Shown here: piece after piece, positions 1-10,782 of the stretch | Layout of the letters: every line of letters begins with the position of its first letter | Numbering within the stretch: position 1 is the stretch's first letter | NCBI RefSeq assembly: GCF_016920785.2 | Contig: NW_024609846.1 | Location: 82,903,816 to 82,967,815, forward strand | Source of the DNA: Ixodes scapularis | Lineage: Eukaryota > Arthropoda > Arachnida > Ixodida > Ixodidae | Length of the DNA stretch: 64,000 nt | Direction of reading: 5' to 3' | The notes under the pieces: generated by a model | Seen by the model: the letters and a program-made list of their open reading frames with translations, nothing else | What the model was told of the DNA's origin: nothing | Databases searched by the model: none | Translations under genes and position numbers: made by a program

Positions 1-1500
1 TTTGACGGCCTCAAAGCTTAGCAGAATTAAGGAACAACTATATATATATTAATTTACGATACCCAGTTTTTTACAACCCTACAATGGAAATATGCTTTAT
101 CTTAGAGGAGTAACAAGTCCCATATCACATTTTTTGGTAGTGTTTAAATACTGCCGTGTTGTAAGAGTGTTTTTCTTCGTCTTTTTTATTAGGCCGTCAA
201 GGACAAGGGAACACCCCTGAACAACTGTTGGGGTTTTGTTGAACGCACAGCATGCCCATATGCCGTCCATCAAAAAATCAGAAGAGGACCACAAGAGGGT
301 GCTCGTCGTGAAGCACCAGGCAGTGATGTGCGCAGATGGCTGAACGAAACCTACAAAGACCATGGGCATCTTTTTGTTTGTTTAATATTAGAATGCATAA
401 AATTATCACAGTAAATCATATTCAAGCTTTTGTACTGAGCGAAATACCTGTCCAACTGGGCTGAAAGGGATTTAGAAATATTTTAATAAAAACCGTTTAC
501 TAACGACTCCCATTTTACTTCTCAGATGTGTGTGTGAATATTGCATCTAACCAAATTACAGTGTTACTGTTGAATTTAGCATTGTAAGAGTAGCCTATGT
601 TGCGTGGCCTTCTATTGCAAGAGAAGACCGTAGCACAAGTGAGGCAGAAACTAGGAAAACGCACTTTCATAAACACACAAAAGAAATAAAAAGAAGTGTA
701 TAGTCAAGCAAAATGGTTTCCTGTCACCCCCCATGGCAGATACATACACAGCGCTCCACTGTTAATACGAACACGAAAAATATCGCTTTTATTTGCAGTT
801 TATTTCTTTGACAGCTATTAAAAAAGCTGAAAATTTGTCGCTCAGATTAGTGCCCCAAACGAGCACTTTATTCCACACCAATAGGCAAATGTCAGCCCCT
901 CGAATTTAAGGTGAAAAATGAAAACAGGATATTGAATGCTCCCGCTAACAATGTCGCGCAGTGTACATAAACACCAAGGCACCCTATCACAAACCGAAGC
1001 ATACGAAGAAGAAAAGACTCATTTCATTGGGAAAAAAAAAGTAGAGATAAAATGGAGCACTCGCTTTCGCTAATTTTCACTGTCTTGCTGCCTGAAGTAA
1101 CTAAACAAAATATCTTTCCGTTGGCCGACTGCTTTAGTCTTTGGTCTTTAACCTTTAATTTTTGGCTCTGGAGATAGAGCCGCGGCACCGCGGAAAGTAG
1201 CAGCCCGTACCACCGAGGCCCGCGGTGTCGCGTCTAGGGAACATGGTAATGTGATGAGTATATACGTGCAAGATGACGACGACATGGGTTGTTGGTATTG
1301 GGGAGGGTGGCAGTCTGATTCGCAGAAGTCCAGACTTCGTGGAGGCGGGTTGGGCGGGTGAGCAGCGAGCTATGAGGATCTTGCACGCCGTTCGATCAGT
1401 GCATGAAGGAGCACCAGGAACATAATGGCGCTATTGCTCACTGGGGTCCACTGGGGTCAAAGAATCATGCTCCAAGGAGGTAGTCCAGCCGAAGTAGAAG
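1..1500. other. unassigned AT-rich DNA, no gene recognised
   Basis: I see no coding region, RNA gene or clear repeat here. The open frames are short, and the best (97-369, minus, 90 codons) has no recognisable motif. The tail of the stretch (about 1180-1500) is more GC-rich. Confidence 0.4.
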
Positions 1501-1860
1501 GTGCCGCCTCCGAGGAACCGAGGCCCAGGGCTCAGATTGAGGCACCGCCGTCGCCCGGTGTGTCATCCTTTCAACGTCGTCGTCGTCATCTCGCATAGAA
1601 AAATCGAGCCCGCTGGCTTAGACAAGGAAGGCAGCACCTGTTCCCACCGTTCAGGGGTCGTGGAAGTATTGCGGCCAGCGATTTCTCGAAGCAGCCAGAG
1701 GTTCTTGACCACCGTGAAACATTTTCTGGGGGACGCCTTTTCAAACAAAGTCTGCGCAGCCATCTTAGTGCAGCGAGGTTCATAACGGTCAAGCGCGCTC
1801 CTAAGCATGATTTCAAATAGCGAGCACCCACCTTTCCAGAAAAACACCATCTAGTGAACC
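1501..1860 (-). other. GC-rich stretch with unrecognised open frame
   Basis: A 95-codon minus-strand frame (1563-1850) has protein-like composition, with residues such as YEPRCTK, FTVVKNLWLL and TTPERWEQVLP. I do not recognise it. Open frames on both strands overlap, which is common in GC-rich DNA, so it could be a short exon, a transposon remnant or chance. No convincing splice sites or start context decide between these. Confidence 0.2.
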
Positions 1861-3440
1861 TCTACTGAGAGTGGAACGTACTTCTTAAAATGGCGACGAT
1901 AGCGGAGCTAACGCTACACGCTCAAATCCCAGAGCGGGTCGCGCATGCGCGATGGCGACTCCGCTTTCCATAGAGCGGAGCGGGAAAGCGAAAACGGTCT
2001 ACTAAAACTCTCTATTATCGAGAAATAACGGGCCCCAAAGCTCGAGTCCGAAGCTTGTTTTGGGTCTGCGCATGTACAGCAGCCACGAGATTATTCTAAA
2101 ACTCCATAATGTTCACTTCTCGTTCAACGCGTAGAATGCAAACAAAGAAGTATGCTTACCAACTGCGTTGAGTTGCTCGTTCTGTCGCGTCGTCGGCCTT
2201 CCGCGCTCTTCTTGAACATAATCATCACAAGAGAAAACTTCACTGATAGATAAACTTGATTAAATTAGCACATGTCCATGTCTAAAGGCATTTCCATCCC
2301 GCGACACACTCAACGGTCGCAAAACTGGCGAAACCATGCCGGAAAAAGAAAAAAACAAAGAATTGGTGTCGCTACCAATGGGGCGTCGAAGACGCGATTC
2401 TTAAAATATGAAACCGAAACCAGTAAAAGTTGCAATACTGAAACCGAAACTGACCAAATCGCGATAGAGGGGCACCGTAAATAGATCTGTTCACATGATG
2501 CATCTTGTTGGCGAATCTTGTGTCGCGAAACTAGGTTTCGGAAAACGGATTCCCCGCCTGAACCCAACCGAAAAAGTGGCGCGCCTTCGAAAAAAGTGGC
2601 GCGTGAGCAATTTTCCGCTGAAATTTCACCGACGCCCGTCAATCTCCCGAAGGAGAAACGCGGACGCTGCCAATGGCCGCTCGACTTCGCTATGACGTCT
2701 GACCTTCGAGGAGGAGCGAGCTTTTGGAGGAGTCTGATTTTTGGCCGATTCCGTATCCGAGCCGAAGCCGAAAGAAAACAAAACAAACATGTCGAGCGAC
2801 AAGCCCCTATGCGACAAGCGGCAAAGCGGTGCATACGGGCGACGAGTCTTGGTCCTACTCGGTTGCAGGTGTGTGAACGGCGCCTACAGTACGGATTGGG
2901 GGCGCGGTGCAGATTCGTCAACAGTCGCGGCGGGTGCAAGCACCGTATATAAAAATGATGACTGGGGATAACGTTCTTTATTAGTGGTGCAAAAATGTCC
3001 GAAACGCTTCGAGATCATCTCGCGGTTTTTCCCGGGTTTGGCAGGACTAGTAAACCCGTTGAGCTGAATCTGACTAAATTCAATGAGTGGCATTAATAAA
3101 ACAGGCTGTCTCTTCACACTGTGCGTACTTCATATCATTTTGAGGCGAGACGCTTCATATTCCCGGTGCAGACAAGGTTTGGCGAAATTCTCGTGAGTCA
3201 ATAAGTCACAGGTTTCGCGCGTCAAACTCCACGTGTGAACTGGCCGATTTCGCGAAATCTTGGTTTCGCTAAACTGTGGCGCGTTGAAGACATACATCGT
3301 TTGAATAAGCCTGTAAAAGTAAAAGAGGGTGAATACAGCTATTATTTTAAGCACAGTAATAAATCTGTATATCAGAACTAGCACCGACGCGCTATTTGCT
3401 TCGGGTGCAATGCAGTAGGGAGTAGATTTATTGACATATA
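1861..3440. other. unassigned DNA with long overlapping frames on both strands
   Basis: A 209-codon minus-strand frame (2310-2939) overlaps a 144-codon plus-strand frame (2518-2952). Neither shows a motif I recognise. The region is rich in short repeated words such as ccgaaacc and gccgaa, which suggests a degraded repeat rather than a gene. Confidence 0.25.
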
Positions 3441-3470
3441 TATATTTTTTGATAACACTCATTTCAATGT

Positions 3471-3655
3471 GTAATGAGTAAACACAAAAAGAATCGCTAT
3501 TGATTGGGTAACGATAAACCTCACTTAAATTTGAAATGAGTAAACTCAAAAGAATTGATATTGATTGGGTAACGATAAACCTCACTTGAATTTGTAATGA
3601 GTAAATTCAAAAGAATAGATATGGAGTAGGTAATGATAAAACTGATTTAACGATG
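3471..3655. repeat. tandem repeat, about 61-62 bp unit, about 3 copies
   Basis: The segment gtaatgagtaaa, then attgattgggtaacgataa, then cctcactt recurs three times with spacing near 61-62 bp and small differences. The third copy is the most diverged. Confidence 0.7.
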
Positions 3656-3709
3656 AGTTTCTTATGAGTTTCATTTGACTCTATAAAAACACATTAGAGG
3701 CTCAATTGA

Positions 3710-5011
3710 AACTCATTGTTCATTTTTGTAAGGGTGGCGTCCTCCATTTGCTCCTAAACATTGACTGCAAAAAAAGCGCAGGTCCCGATGATGTTCCTAA
3801 TACATTTCTTCCCCGTTACTCTCTTTGGACATCGAGATACTTGGCCTTAATCTTCGAGAAATCTCTCTCTTCTGGAAGAGTTCCTAAACTTTGGAAATCA
3901 GCCAGAGTTGTTCCCATCTTTAAATCTGGAAACAAACAGAGCCTTCTCAATTACAGACCTATTTCATTGACCTCTACCTGTAGTAAGCTCCTCGAGCATA
4001 TAGTATACCCCCATGTTTCCGAATACCTCGAATGCAATTAAATTATCTGCCCTCAGCAACACGGTTTCCGTCGTCATTTTTTCAACCATCACGCAACTAC
4101 TGGAATTCACTCATGATATCGCCACGACTTTAAATAATAAAGGACAGGTTGATGCCATATTCATAGATTATTCGAAGGCATTCGATAAAGTTTCTCATTC
4201 CAAACTACTGTTGAAGTTAAAGGTCATACTTAAAAATCTCCTTTTACTCGACTGGATCACTAATTATTTAAAAGACCGGTCACAGTTTGTTTCGTATGGG
4301 AATGCTAATTCATCAGATGTTACGGTTAGTTCAGGTGTTCCGCAAGGATCCGTATTAGGGCCCCTTTTATTTCTCCTGTATATTAATGATATTGTAGATA
4401 ACATTCCCGTTAAAGTTCGTCTTTATGCCGATGACTGCGTCCTATATAACGATATTCATTCGGCTAATGACCAATTCTTACTTAATGAATCTTTCGCACG
4501 CTTCTTCAATTGGACCAAGCGATGACAAATGGAAATAAACTTTGAAAAATCTGTGTTTATGAAATTTACGAATAAGAAATCACCTTTCGTTTTTAGCTAT
4601 GGCATTGATGAAATAGTACTAAGGGAGGTAAGCGACTTCAAATATTTGGGTATTATTTTTACTTCCAACCTTAAATGGGATACGCACGTCGACTATATTT
4701 GCTCCCGCGCCCTCAGAAAATTGGGCTATGTTAAACGCACGTTAAAAAATTCGTCTAAAAGGTAAAATTAACCGCTTTTAAAACTCTTGTGAGGCCGATT
4801 TTGGAGTACGGTTCAGTGGTTTGGGACGTTCATTTAAAAAAGGACATTAATCTCATTGACTCTGTTCAGGCTAAGGCTATCCGATTTATTTCCAATCGAT
4901 AGGATCGACACTTTTCACCTTCATCCGCTTTGCCAACATTAGGGCTAGAATCTTTATCGTTAAGGCGAACTATCGAGCGATTGAAGTTGTTCTATAGAAT
5001 TGTTAATAATG
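3710..5011 (+). pseudogene. non-LTR retrotransposon reverse transcriptase remnant (left part)
   Basis: This is a broken reverse transcriptase of a LINE of the Jockey/CR1-like type that is abundant in ticks. Three consecutive frames (3706-4041, 4013-4525, 4529-4765) carry ordered RT motifs: KSAGPDDVPN, NYRPISLTSTCSKLLEH, DYSKAFDKVSH, GVPQGSVLGPLLF, the catalytic YADDC, then FKYLGIIF. Frameshifts and stops separate them, and the 5' half (ORF1, endonuclease) is missing. The frame YRIVNN at 4990-5010 is cut at 5011 by the I-like LINE and resumes at 10783-10793 with VNNESGIEC. This fragment is therefore older than that insertion. Confidence 0.85.
5001..5011. repeat. target-site duplication, left copy (tgttaataatg)
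   Basis: The 11 bases tgttaataatg are repeated exactly at 10783-10793. The two copies flank the minus-strand LINE, and the host LINE reading frame continues through one copy, so this marks a clean target-primed insertion. Confidence 0.85.
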
Positions 5012-5535
5012 GTTGGTTGGCTGTGTTGTTTGCCAGACGTGACATTTGCCTCACTCACGGTGGGCACGTTTCACGGGCCTGGGTTATTGTAGGTTGATGA
5101 GGGTGAATGCGGGGAAAGGAAAGGGAAAATATGGTGATGAAGGGGTCCGGGGATGACGAGGGAAGCGTTAGCAAAATAGTGACTAAACACCTTTCGCGGG
5201 CGAAAAAAAAATGATTAGGGCCGTTAAGACGAACTGTGACATATGTTCAAACAATGCTGTACACGACAGAACCCCATAGCGCGCACCAGCAAGCACAAAA
5301 TACATAATGAGAGTACTTATATCGACCTAACTATACTTCGTTTCACCCCACGTGCGAGTGAAGGCAAAGCTGGAAGCGCGAGCACGAAAGCTCCGCGCGC
5401 TCAGGCCTTGCTCGAGCACGCGAGCTGGGGAGAAGCGCTAAAAGCGCTGGTCCCGCGCTCTCAGCCCCGGCCCCGCCCGCAGATGAGGCGAAACGAAGTA
5501 TAGGCTACCGTTCTAAAGTTTCTTACGCGTCACAG
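5012..5535 (-). other. 3' UTR of the I-like LINE
   Basis: This holds about 520 bases between the ORF2 stop and the insertion point. The ORF2-proximal part is GC-rich (5340-5500). No further ORF of the element is visible here. Confidence 0.6.
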
Positions 5536-8500
5536 TCACAGTCTTGAGAGTAGTTCGCACGCGCCCAAAAAACAAAACACAAATTTTCTCAGCCGTATGC
5601 ACGTGGAAGTTGGTCCCTTCGGAAATAATGTAGCTTCGAGCGTGAAAGGAATGTCCAGCCCTCTCAGGCAGTTCAAGAATTCAATTCGTTCGGATGCGTA
5701 GTGTTCGCACTTAAAAAATATGTGTTCAATTGTCTCTTGTTGGTCACAGTGTTGGCAATTAGGGCTGGCCGCTTTTCCAATCCGGTACAAGTTAACGTTT
5801 GTATAAGCGGAATCTGATCTAAGACGGTGAAGAAGGGAAGCAAACTTGCGTGTTAAGCCCCGCGTACATGCCGGAAGAGGCGGGTCATGCGCTGCAACTC
5901 TTGAAACCGGATGTCTATGCTGTATCCAGGTTTGGATTGCTATTTTTGAGTCAGTCTGGGTCGGAAGCTGTAAAGTAGCAGTAGGTAGGAGCAGAGCGTT
6001 GGAAGTCAGTTGGTCCACCTTTTCATTGCCAAGAATACCAACATGTGAAGGTATCCATTGCACTCGAATGTTACAGCCTCGGAAAACAAGTAGACGCCCC
6101 AAGTTAAATATATCACGAGTCATGTTGGCATTAACACCTCTGCCACTTCGAATGCTTCGCACTGCACACTGGGAGTCCGTTGCGAGCAGCCAGTTTTCTG
6201 GTGGCCTTTTCAAGATATAAAGAAGAGCTGCGTGAATTCCACAAAGCTCGGCCGTAGTCGATGAAACAGCGTGATCAAGCCGTCCTGACCAAGAATGGTG
6301 TTCTGATGGGATATGGTATGCCGCAGACGCGGAATCGTTAATGAGATTAACAGAGCCATCAGTGAATATGATCTTAAATGAAGCGTGGCGGGACGCCAGG
6401 ACGTCTTCCGTCAAGGCGCGGCTGACCAGCGAGGAATGCTGTGATTTTTCATGAAAGCCAGGGATGTCATCATATACGGTGAATGGATGCTCACTCCACG
6501 GTGAATCGGCTGGAGAACGCTGAACAGCTGGTGTAGATCCGAGCGCCTCTATCAAAGTGTTGCAGTGTCTGCCATAATGAGAACAATGCCGCCGTTGGAT
6601 ATCCTCGTAAAGAGAACCACCGCTGCTCGACTGGGCGAGTCGAACCAGATGGCGAAGAGCCCGTTCCTTAGCGTGCAAAGATACTGGCATTTCCTGGGCC
6701 TCAATCCACGTTGCCTCTATTCGAGAGTAAGAGGGGAGTCCTAGGGCCATCCTTAGTCCAGCGCGATGACGTCGTTCCAGCTGATCCCACAGAGAGCGAG
6801 TGGGGGGCAAGTACGGCGCGACATAAAGAATTCGAGACAGGTTCAGCGCTCGATGCACGTTAGTTAGGGCTCGAGGAGTTGGTCCCCAATCAAGGCCACG
6901 AAGCCTACGAATAAGAGAGGTTGTCATCGTGCTTTGCCGTACAAGAGTAGTTACGTGGCGACGAAAGCAGAGCCGCGAGTCGAGATCAATGCCCAGATAA
7001 CGGTAGTTTCGCACACGTGGCAATCGGATCCCAGATAAAGTTAAACGTGGAAACCCGTGGCGAAGAGGACGGCGGGAACATGCGAGCACAGCCGTCTTTT
7101 CTGCCGAGAGGGAGAGACCGAGGTCTTCGAGCATGTTTGCAACTCGCTTAAGGCAGGTTTGCATAAAAGGGCGAAGTATACGGCGATCGGAATGGGAAGC
7201 CCACAAACAAATGTCGTCAGCATAAATTATCATACCACTAGGATGAGGTGATGAGTCCATGCACAGTGGTAGCGTTGCCATTACGACGTTGAAGAGTGTC
7301 GGGCTTAGACAGCTACCTTGAGGTAGTCCCCGCAGCAGTGGGCGAACAGCACCTTTAAACGTTCCCAGGCGAACACTGATAGTCCTGCCGTTCAGGAAGT
7401 CTTCGAAATATCTTAACAACCTTCCCGTTACGCCAAGATGTCTCAAGCACGCAAGAACAACATCATGGGGAACAGAGTCAAATGCGCGTTCCACGTCTAA
7501 AAATACTGCCAAGCCTGTATGTCCCTGGGAACGGGCGTCTTCCAATGCTGACGTGAGAGTCGCAATGCAGTCAGCGGTGCAACGTTCGCTTCTGAATCCT
7601 GCGAGCTCAGGCGAAAGAGCTTCAGTATCGTCGAGGAACCACTGAAGGCGTCTAAGGACCAGGCGCTCTAAAAGCTTGCCAACGCATGATGTCAAAGATA
7701 TCGGGCGATAGGATGACGACTCCGAGGAGGGCTTGCCGCGCTTTAAAAGGGGTGTTACTAATGCGTGTTTCCATTCTTGAGGGATCACACCCGAAGACCA
7801 AACTGAATTTAGACGTTCGAGTAAGGAGCTGCGTGACTGATAGCTGAGATTTCGTAATGCTTGATATGTTATGTGATCAGGCCCGGGAGCGCTGTGACGC
7901 TTGCATCTTCGAAGAGCAGCTTCCAGTTCTGACATGGTGAGGGGGTGGTCCAGATTCTGCGGACTTCGCGATGGGCCAGTCAGCGATAGGGGCCGCGATG
8001 ACCTTACAGAGCGTGGAGCAACGACAAAGCGTATCGCAAATTCGTCGGCAAGTTGACATAATGCCAAGCCAGTTTTTAAACTAAGAGCAACGAACACGTC
8101 TCGAGGTGTCGGAGATCCACTCATACCTCTGAGCACTTTATAGATCTTCGGCTTCGGTGTACATGGGGTCAGTGACGAGGAGAACTGGCGAAATTGTCTG
8201 CGACGAAGTACTCGGGTGTGCCGGCGTAAGGCTGACGTTATACGGCGACACTCCACCCAATCGGCGATCTTGCCAGAGCGGAGCGCACGGCGCTGGGCAC
8301 GACACCGAGCTGCCCGAAGACGAAGAAATTTCAAGTCCGGGCTAGGTTGCGATACTCTGAGTGTGATTTTTGTTGTAGATTGGACGAGGCAACTTGGAAT
8401 GGCTTTTAGGATATCCTCTGACGGATCGAGAGACAGAAGACTTTTCCGAAACAGGTCCCAATTGGTTACATGGTACAGACCACGCGGCAAGCGGCCCACC

Positions 8501-9189
8501 CTGGGTATACTCATCAAAACTGGGAGATGATCGCTTACGCGCGTGTCCACGTACAGCGACCAATATACGTCAAGATCGGGCGAGGCGAAACTAAGGTCGA
8601 GGACGCTAGGCTTCCCGCGATGGCCGAAAAATGTTGGAAAGCCATCATTTAAGAGCACCAAGTCTGTAGATTCAATGGCGTCTGCAAGGGATGTGCCCCG
8701 CGGCGTCGTGCGTTCACTACCCCACAAAGGGTGATGCGCGTTAAAGTCTCCACATAGAAGCAGAGAACCAGGGAACTGTCGACGTAAAGTTGGAATGCTC
8801 TTCGCATCGAAGCGACCCGCAGGAGATATATACACGGATACAATAGTCATCCTAAAAGAACCAAATATGACAGTGCAAGCCGCGAACTCTGCTGTTTCGG
8901 TACACAGATGTGACACATCTTCTGCAGCTTGTTGAATGGTGGAGTGAACAAAAACCGAAGCTCGCGACAGGCTGTTTGGGTCAGATACGGCACTTCCATA
9001 ATGAACATATGGCTGAATTCGAGATGCAGGTGGGAGCCGGCCTTCCGAGATTGCAAGTATAGGCACTGGCGTAGAGGCAAGATAATATTGCAACTCAGGT
9101 AGTTTAGAGGTGATGCTGCGGGCGTTCCATTGTAAAATAGAGGGACAGACTGCCATTATGATAATGCTAAGCATGATAAGGACCTTCAT
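5536..9189 (-). CDS. LINE ORF2: endonuclease, reverse transcriptase, RNase H polyprotein
   Basis: The 1217-residue protein starts at the ATG overlapping the ORF1 stop (9189). The frame is open 21 codons further upstream, but the ATGA overlap favours this start. N-terminal apurinic-type endonuclease: QWNARS, AISEG, CGDFNAHH, VLDLSFAS and SDHLPV. Reverse transcriptase: YRPISLTSCVGKLLER, FLDVERAFDSVPHD, GLPQGSCLSPTLF, the catalytic YADD, then YRYLGIDLD. RNase H: FTDGS, TAELCG, ATDSQ and GNEKVDQL, so all four acidic residues are present. A C-terminal CQHC...HIFFKC zinc-binding motif follows. It nicks target DNA, copies its own RNA at the nick and removes the RNA strand. No stop or frameshift was seen, so it may be functional. 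Confidence 0.9.
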   Translation of the reverse strand: MKVLIMLSIIIMAVCPSILQWNARSITSKLPELQYYLASTPVPILAISEGRLPPASRIQPYVHYGSAVSDPNSLSRASVFVHSTIQQAAEDVSHLCTETAEFAACTVIFGSFRMTIVSVYISPAGRFDAKSIPTLRRQFPGSLLLCGDFNAHHPLWGSERTTPRGTSLADAIESTDLVLLNDGFPTFFGHRGKPSVLDLSFASPDLDVYWSLYVDTRVSDHLPVLMSIPRVGRLPRGLYHVTNWDLFRKSLLSLDPSEDILKAIPSCLVQSTTKITLRVSQPSPDLKFLRLRAARCRAQRRALRSGKIADWVECRRITSALRRHTRVLRRRQFRQFSSSLTPCTPKPKIYKVLRGMSGSPTPRDVFVALSLKTGLALCQLADEFAIRFVVAPRSVRSSRPLSLTGPSRSPQNLDHPLTMSELEAALRRCKRHSAPGPDHITYQALRNLSYQSRSSLLERLNSVWSSGVIPQEWKHALVTPLLKRGKPSSESSSYRPISLTSCVGKLLERLVLRRLQWFLDDTEALSPELAGFRSERCTADCIATLTSALEDARSQGHTGLAVFLDVERAFDSVPHDVVLACLRHLGVTGRLLRYFEDFLNGRTISVRLGTFKGAVRPLLRGLPQGSCLSPTLFNVVMATLPLCMDSSPHPSGMIIYADDICLWASHSDRRILRPFMQTCLKRVANMLEDLGLSLSAEKTAVLACSRRPLRHGFPRLTLSGIRLPRVRNYRYLGIDLDSRLCFRRHVTTLVRQSTMTTSLIRRLRGLDWGPTPRALTNVHRALNLSRILYVAPYLPPTRSLWDQLERRHRAGLRMALGLPSYSRIEATWIEAQEMPVSLHAKERALRHLVRLAQSSSGGSLYEDIQRRHCSHYGRHCNTLIEALGSTPAVQRSPADSPWSEHPFTVYDDIPGFHEKSQHSSLVSRALTEDVLASRHASFKIIFTDGSVNLINDSASAAYHIPSEHHSWSGRLDHAVSSTTAELCGIHAALLYILKRPPENWLLATDSQCAVRSIRSGRGVNANMTRDIFNLGRLLVFRGCNIRVQWIPSHVGILGNEKVDQLTSNALLLPTATLQLPTQTDSKIAIQTWIQHRHPVSRVAAHDPPLPACTRGLTRKFASLLHRLRSDSAYTNVNLYRIGKAASPNCQHCDQQETIEHIFFKCEHYASERIEFLNCLRGLDIPFTLEATLFPKGPTSTCIRLRKFVFCFLGACELLSRL

Positions 9190-10598
9190 CGCAGGAAGCT
9201 TTCGATTAAAGGTTCTATCAGTCCAATGAAATGCAGTAACTTGTCTGCCCATGAGTACTTTATGAATGGTAAAAATTCTCGTACTGCAATGAATATCTGG
9301 CGAACGATGCTAGAGAACGAAGAGGAGCCGGAGAAAATTTGAGGCGGACGTGAATCTGCGATTTTCGGTGCGGTGTCTGGGAGTTCCTGTGCAGGCTTCG
9401 GTGTAGGCCGCATTTGCACTTGAGGAGCCGACGTTCTAGAGCTGCTGCACAGTACGTCTTTGAAGCTTCGTTTCTCGTTTTTGTTGACAGAGGACACGGG
9501 GACCGACGTGGTACCTGGATCGATGTTTACTGCACTTGATGTCTCGGGGAGAGGTGAAGAGGTCGATTTATCAGCGCAATTTTGTTGCACCTGGCGTCGT
9601 CGCGAATGTCTTCGCCTTTGTGGGTGTTCCGGGGAAGAGCCGACGACTTCTGGTGCAGCTTGTGCTTCCGGCACAGCCTGCGCATCAGTAGGCTTGTCAA
9701 ATGCTGCTCGTGCTTGCGCAAACGGCACGTTGTTCTCGCAGCGATAGCGGCACACGGTGCGCTCGGCTTGCCAGAACGGGCATATGTGAGACGTTGCTTC
9801 ATGCGACTTGTTGCAGTTTACGCAGTGGAGGTCAGAGGCGTCACACTGCGCAGTTGCGTGGGGCTGCGCACAGCGAAGGCAAGTCAACTTCCTCTTGCAG
9901 CCAGCCGCAACGTGACCGAAGAGCCCGCATCGGTGGCATTGCAGAGGGTTGTTAACATACAGGTCGACTTCATGCCGGACCAAGCCAACGTAGATGTGTT
10001 GGGGAAGTGTGGCAGATGCAAACTCAATGCGAACTGTGCTTGATTTTCCAAGCCGACGAACACAACGGATGCTTACACTTGACCGTAGCGCTCCGACGAT
10101 CTCTTTGTCTGAGAGGGCGATGTCAACGTTGCGCACGATGCCTACACTGGAAAATTTTCCACGGGGCTCAAAGGCTCGAACTTTCATGCCGCAAAGCGTG
10201 GTCAAGCCTAGAAGCACCCGCGTTGTCTGGCCATTCCGGGTGTCAACCGCGAGAAGATTTTTTCGCCTGTTAAATCGAGCCTCAATGACGCATGAGGGCA
10301 CCAGCGTCTCCAGGGTATTAGAGACGCGGACCGAATCAATGGAGTCGATGCTCACGTCTGGATCCAGTGGCGTGAACAGAACCACCAAACCAACTGTCGG
10401 CTCTGGGAGGGTGACGATGGTCGCGTCGCTGGAGCCAGAGTTGTGGCTGCTGCAGCGTCTCTTCTTTCTGCATGTCACTTCCTGGAAGGGACCTTCAGTG
10501 TCTTCAATCAGCGAGTCGGACAGGCTTGCGGCGTCATCCTGCACGGTCGGGTCGGGTGTTTCATCCATGGCAGTTGCAGGGGCGGTCGTGGTGTCCAT
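9186..10598 (-). CDS. LINE ORF1: gag-like nucleic-acid-binding protein
   Basis: This 470-residue protein has three zinc knuckles around residues 215-275: CHRCGLFGHVAAGC, CLRCAQPHATAQC and CVNCNKSHEATSHIC. It should bind element RNA and form the ribonucleoprotein that ORF2 joins. The N-terminal third is acidic and serine-rich; the C-terminal third is proline-, serine- and glutamine-rich, as usual in I- and Jockey-type gags. The chosen start (10598) is the first ATG after the 5' UTR and begins MDTTTAPATAMDE. The stop codon overlaps the ORF2 start. No disabling change was seen. Confidence 0.85.
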   Translation of the reverse strand: MDTTTAPATAMDETPDPTVQDDAASLSDSLIEDTEGPFQEVTCRKKRRCSSHNSGSSDATIVTLPEPTVGLVVLFTPLDPDVSIDSIDSVRVSNTLETLVPSCVIEARFNRRKNLLAVDTRNGQTTRVLLGLTTLCGMKVRAFEPRGKFSSVGIVRNVDIALSDKEIVGALRSSVSIRCVRRLGKSSTVRIEFASATLPQHIYVGLVRHEVDLYVNNPLQCHRCGLFGHVAAGCKRKLTCLRCAQPHATAQCDASDLHCVNCNKSHEATSHICPFWQAERTVCRYRCENNVPFAQARAAFDKPTDAQAVPEAQAAPEVVGSSPEHPQRRRHSRRRQVQQNCADKSTSSPLPETSSAVNIDPGTTSVPVSSVNKNEKRSFKDVLCSSSRTSAPQVQMRPTPKPAQELPDTAPKIADSRPPQIFSGSSSFSSIVRQIFIAVREFLPFIKYSWADKLLHFIGLIEPLIESFLR

Positions 10599-10782
10599 AC
10601 CTCGCCGGTTTAAAAACCGGATCGAAGGGTCAGAAGGCCCTGGAGGGGACTATAGGGACATCCCGATGACGTTGAGAAGCTACTTGCTTATATAAAGTCG
10701 ACGTAAGCAAAATATTCAATGAAAATAGAGGAGACTAGAACACACGTCCGATGCGTAGCTTTGTCTTCGTCTTCCCGCCAGC
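10599..10782 (-). promoter_or_regulatory. 5' UTR and presumed internal promoter of the I-like LINE
   Basis: This is 184 bases between the element's 5' end (10782, next to the duplication) and the ORF1 ATG. LINEs of this kind carry a promoter inside the 5' UTR, so it is the expected location. I infer this from position; I cannot point to a specific core-promoter motif. Confidence 0.4.

Larger units (their letters stand above)
5012..10782 (-). mobile_element. full-length I-like non-LTR retrotransposon (LINE)
   Basis: This 5.77-kb element, transcribed leftward, has a 5' UTR (10599-10782), a gag-like ORF1, an ORF2 with endonuclease, RT and RNase H, and a 3' UTR (5012-5535). Both ORFs are uninterrupted, and a perfect 11-bp duplication flanks the element. 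RNase H in ORF2 plus a three-knuckle ORF1 places it in the I group in the broad sense (I/Nimb/Outcast/LOA relatives); the exact clade needs a tree. The 3' end does not finish in a long poly(A): read on the minus strand it closes with short cAAC-type repeats. Intact frames and the perfect duplication suggest a recent insertion. Confidence 0.88.

Noticed and set aside
2310..2952. Coding gene from 209- and 144-codon frames
   Set aside because: Overlapping open frames on both strands, no motif, no splice or start context; composition suggests a repeat.
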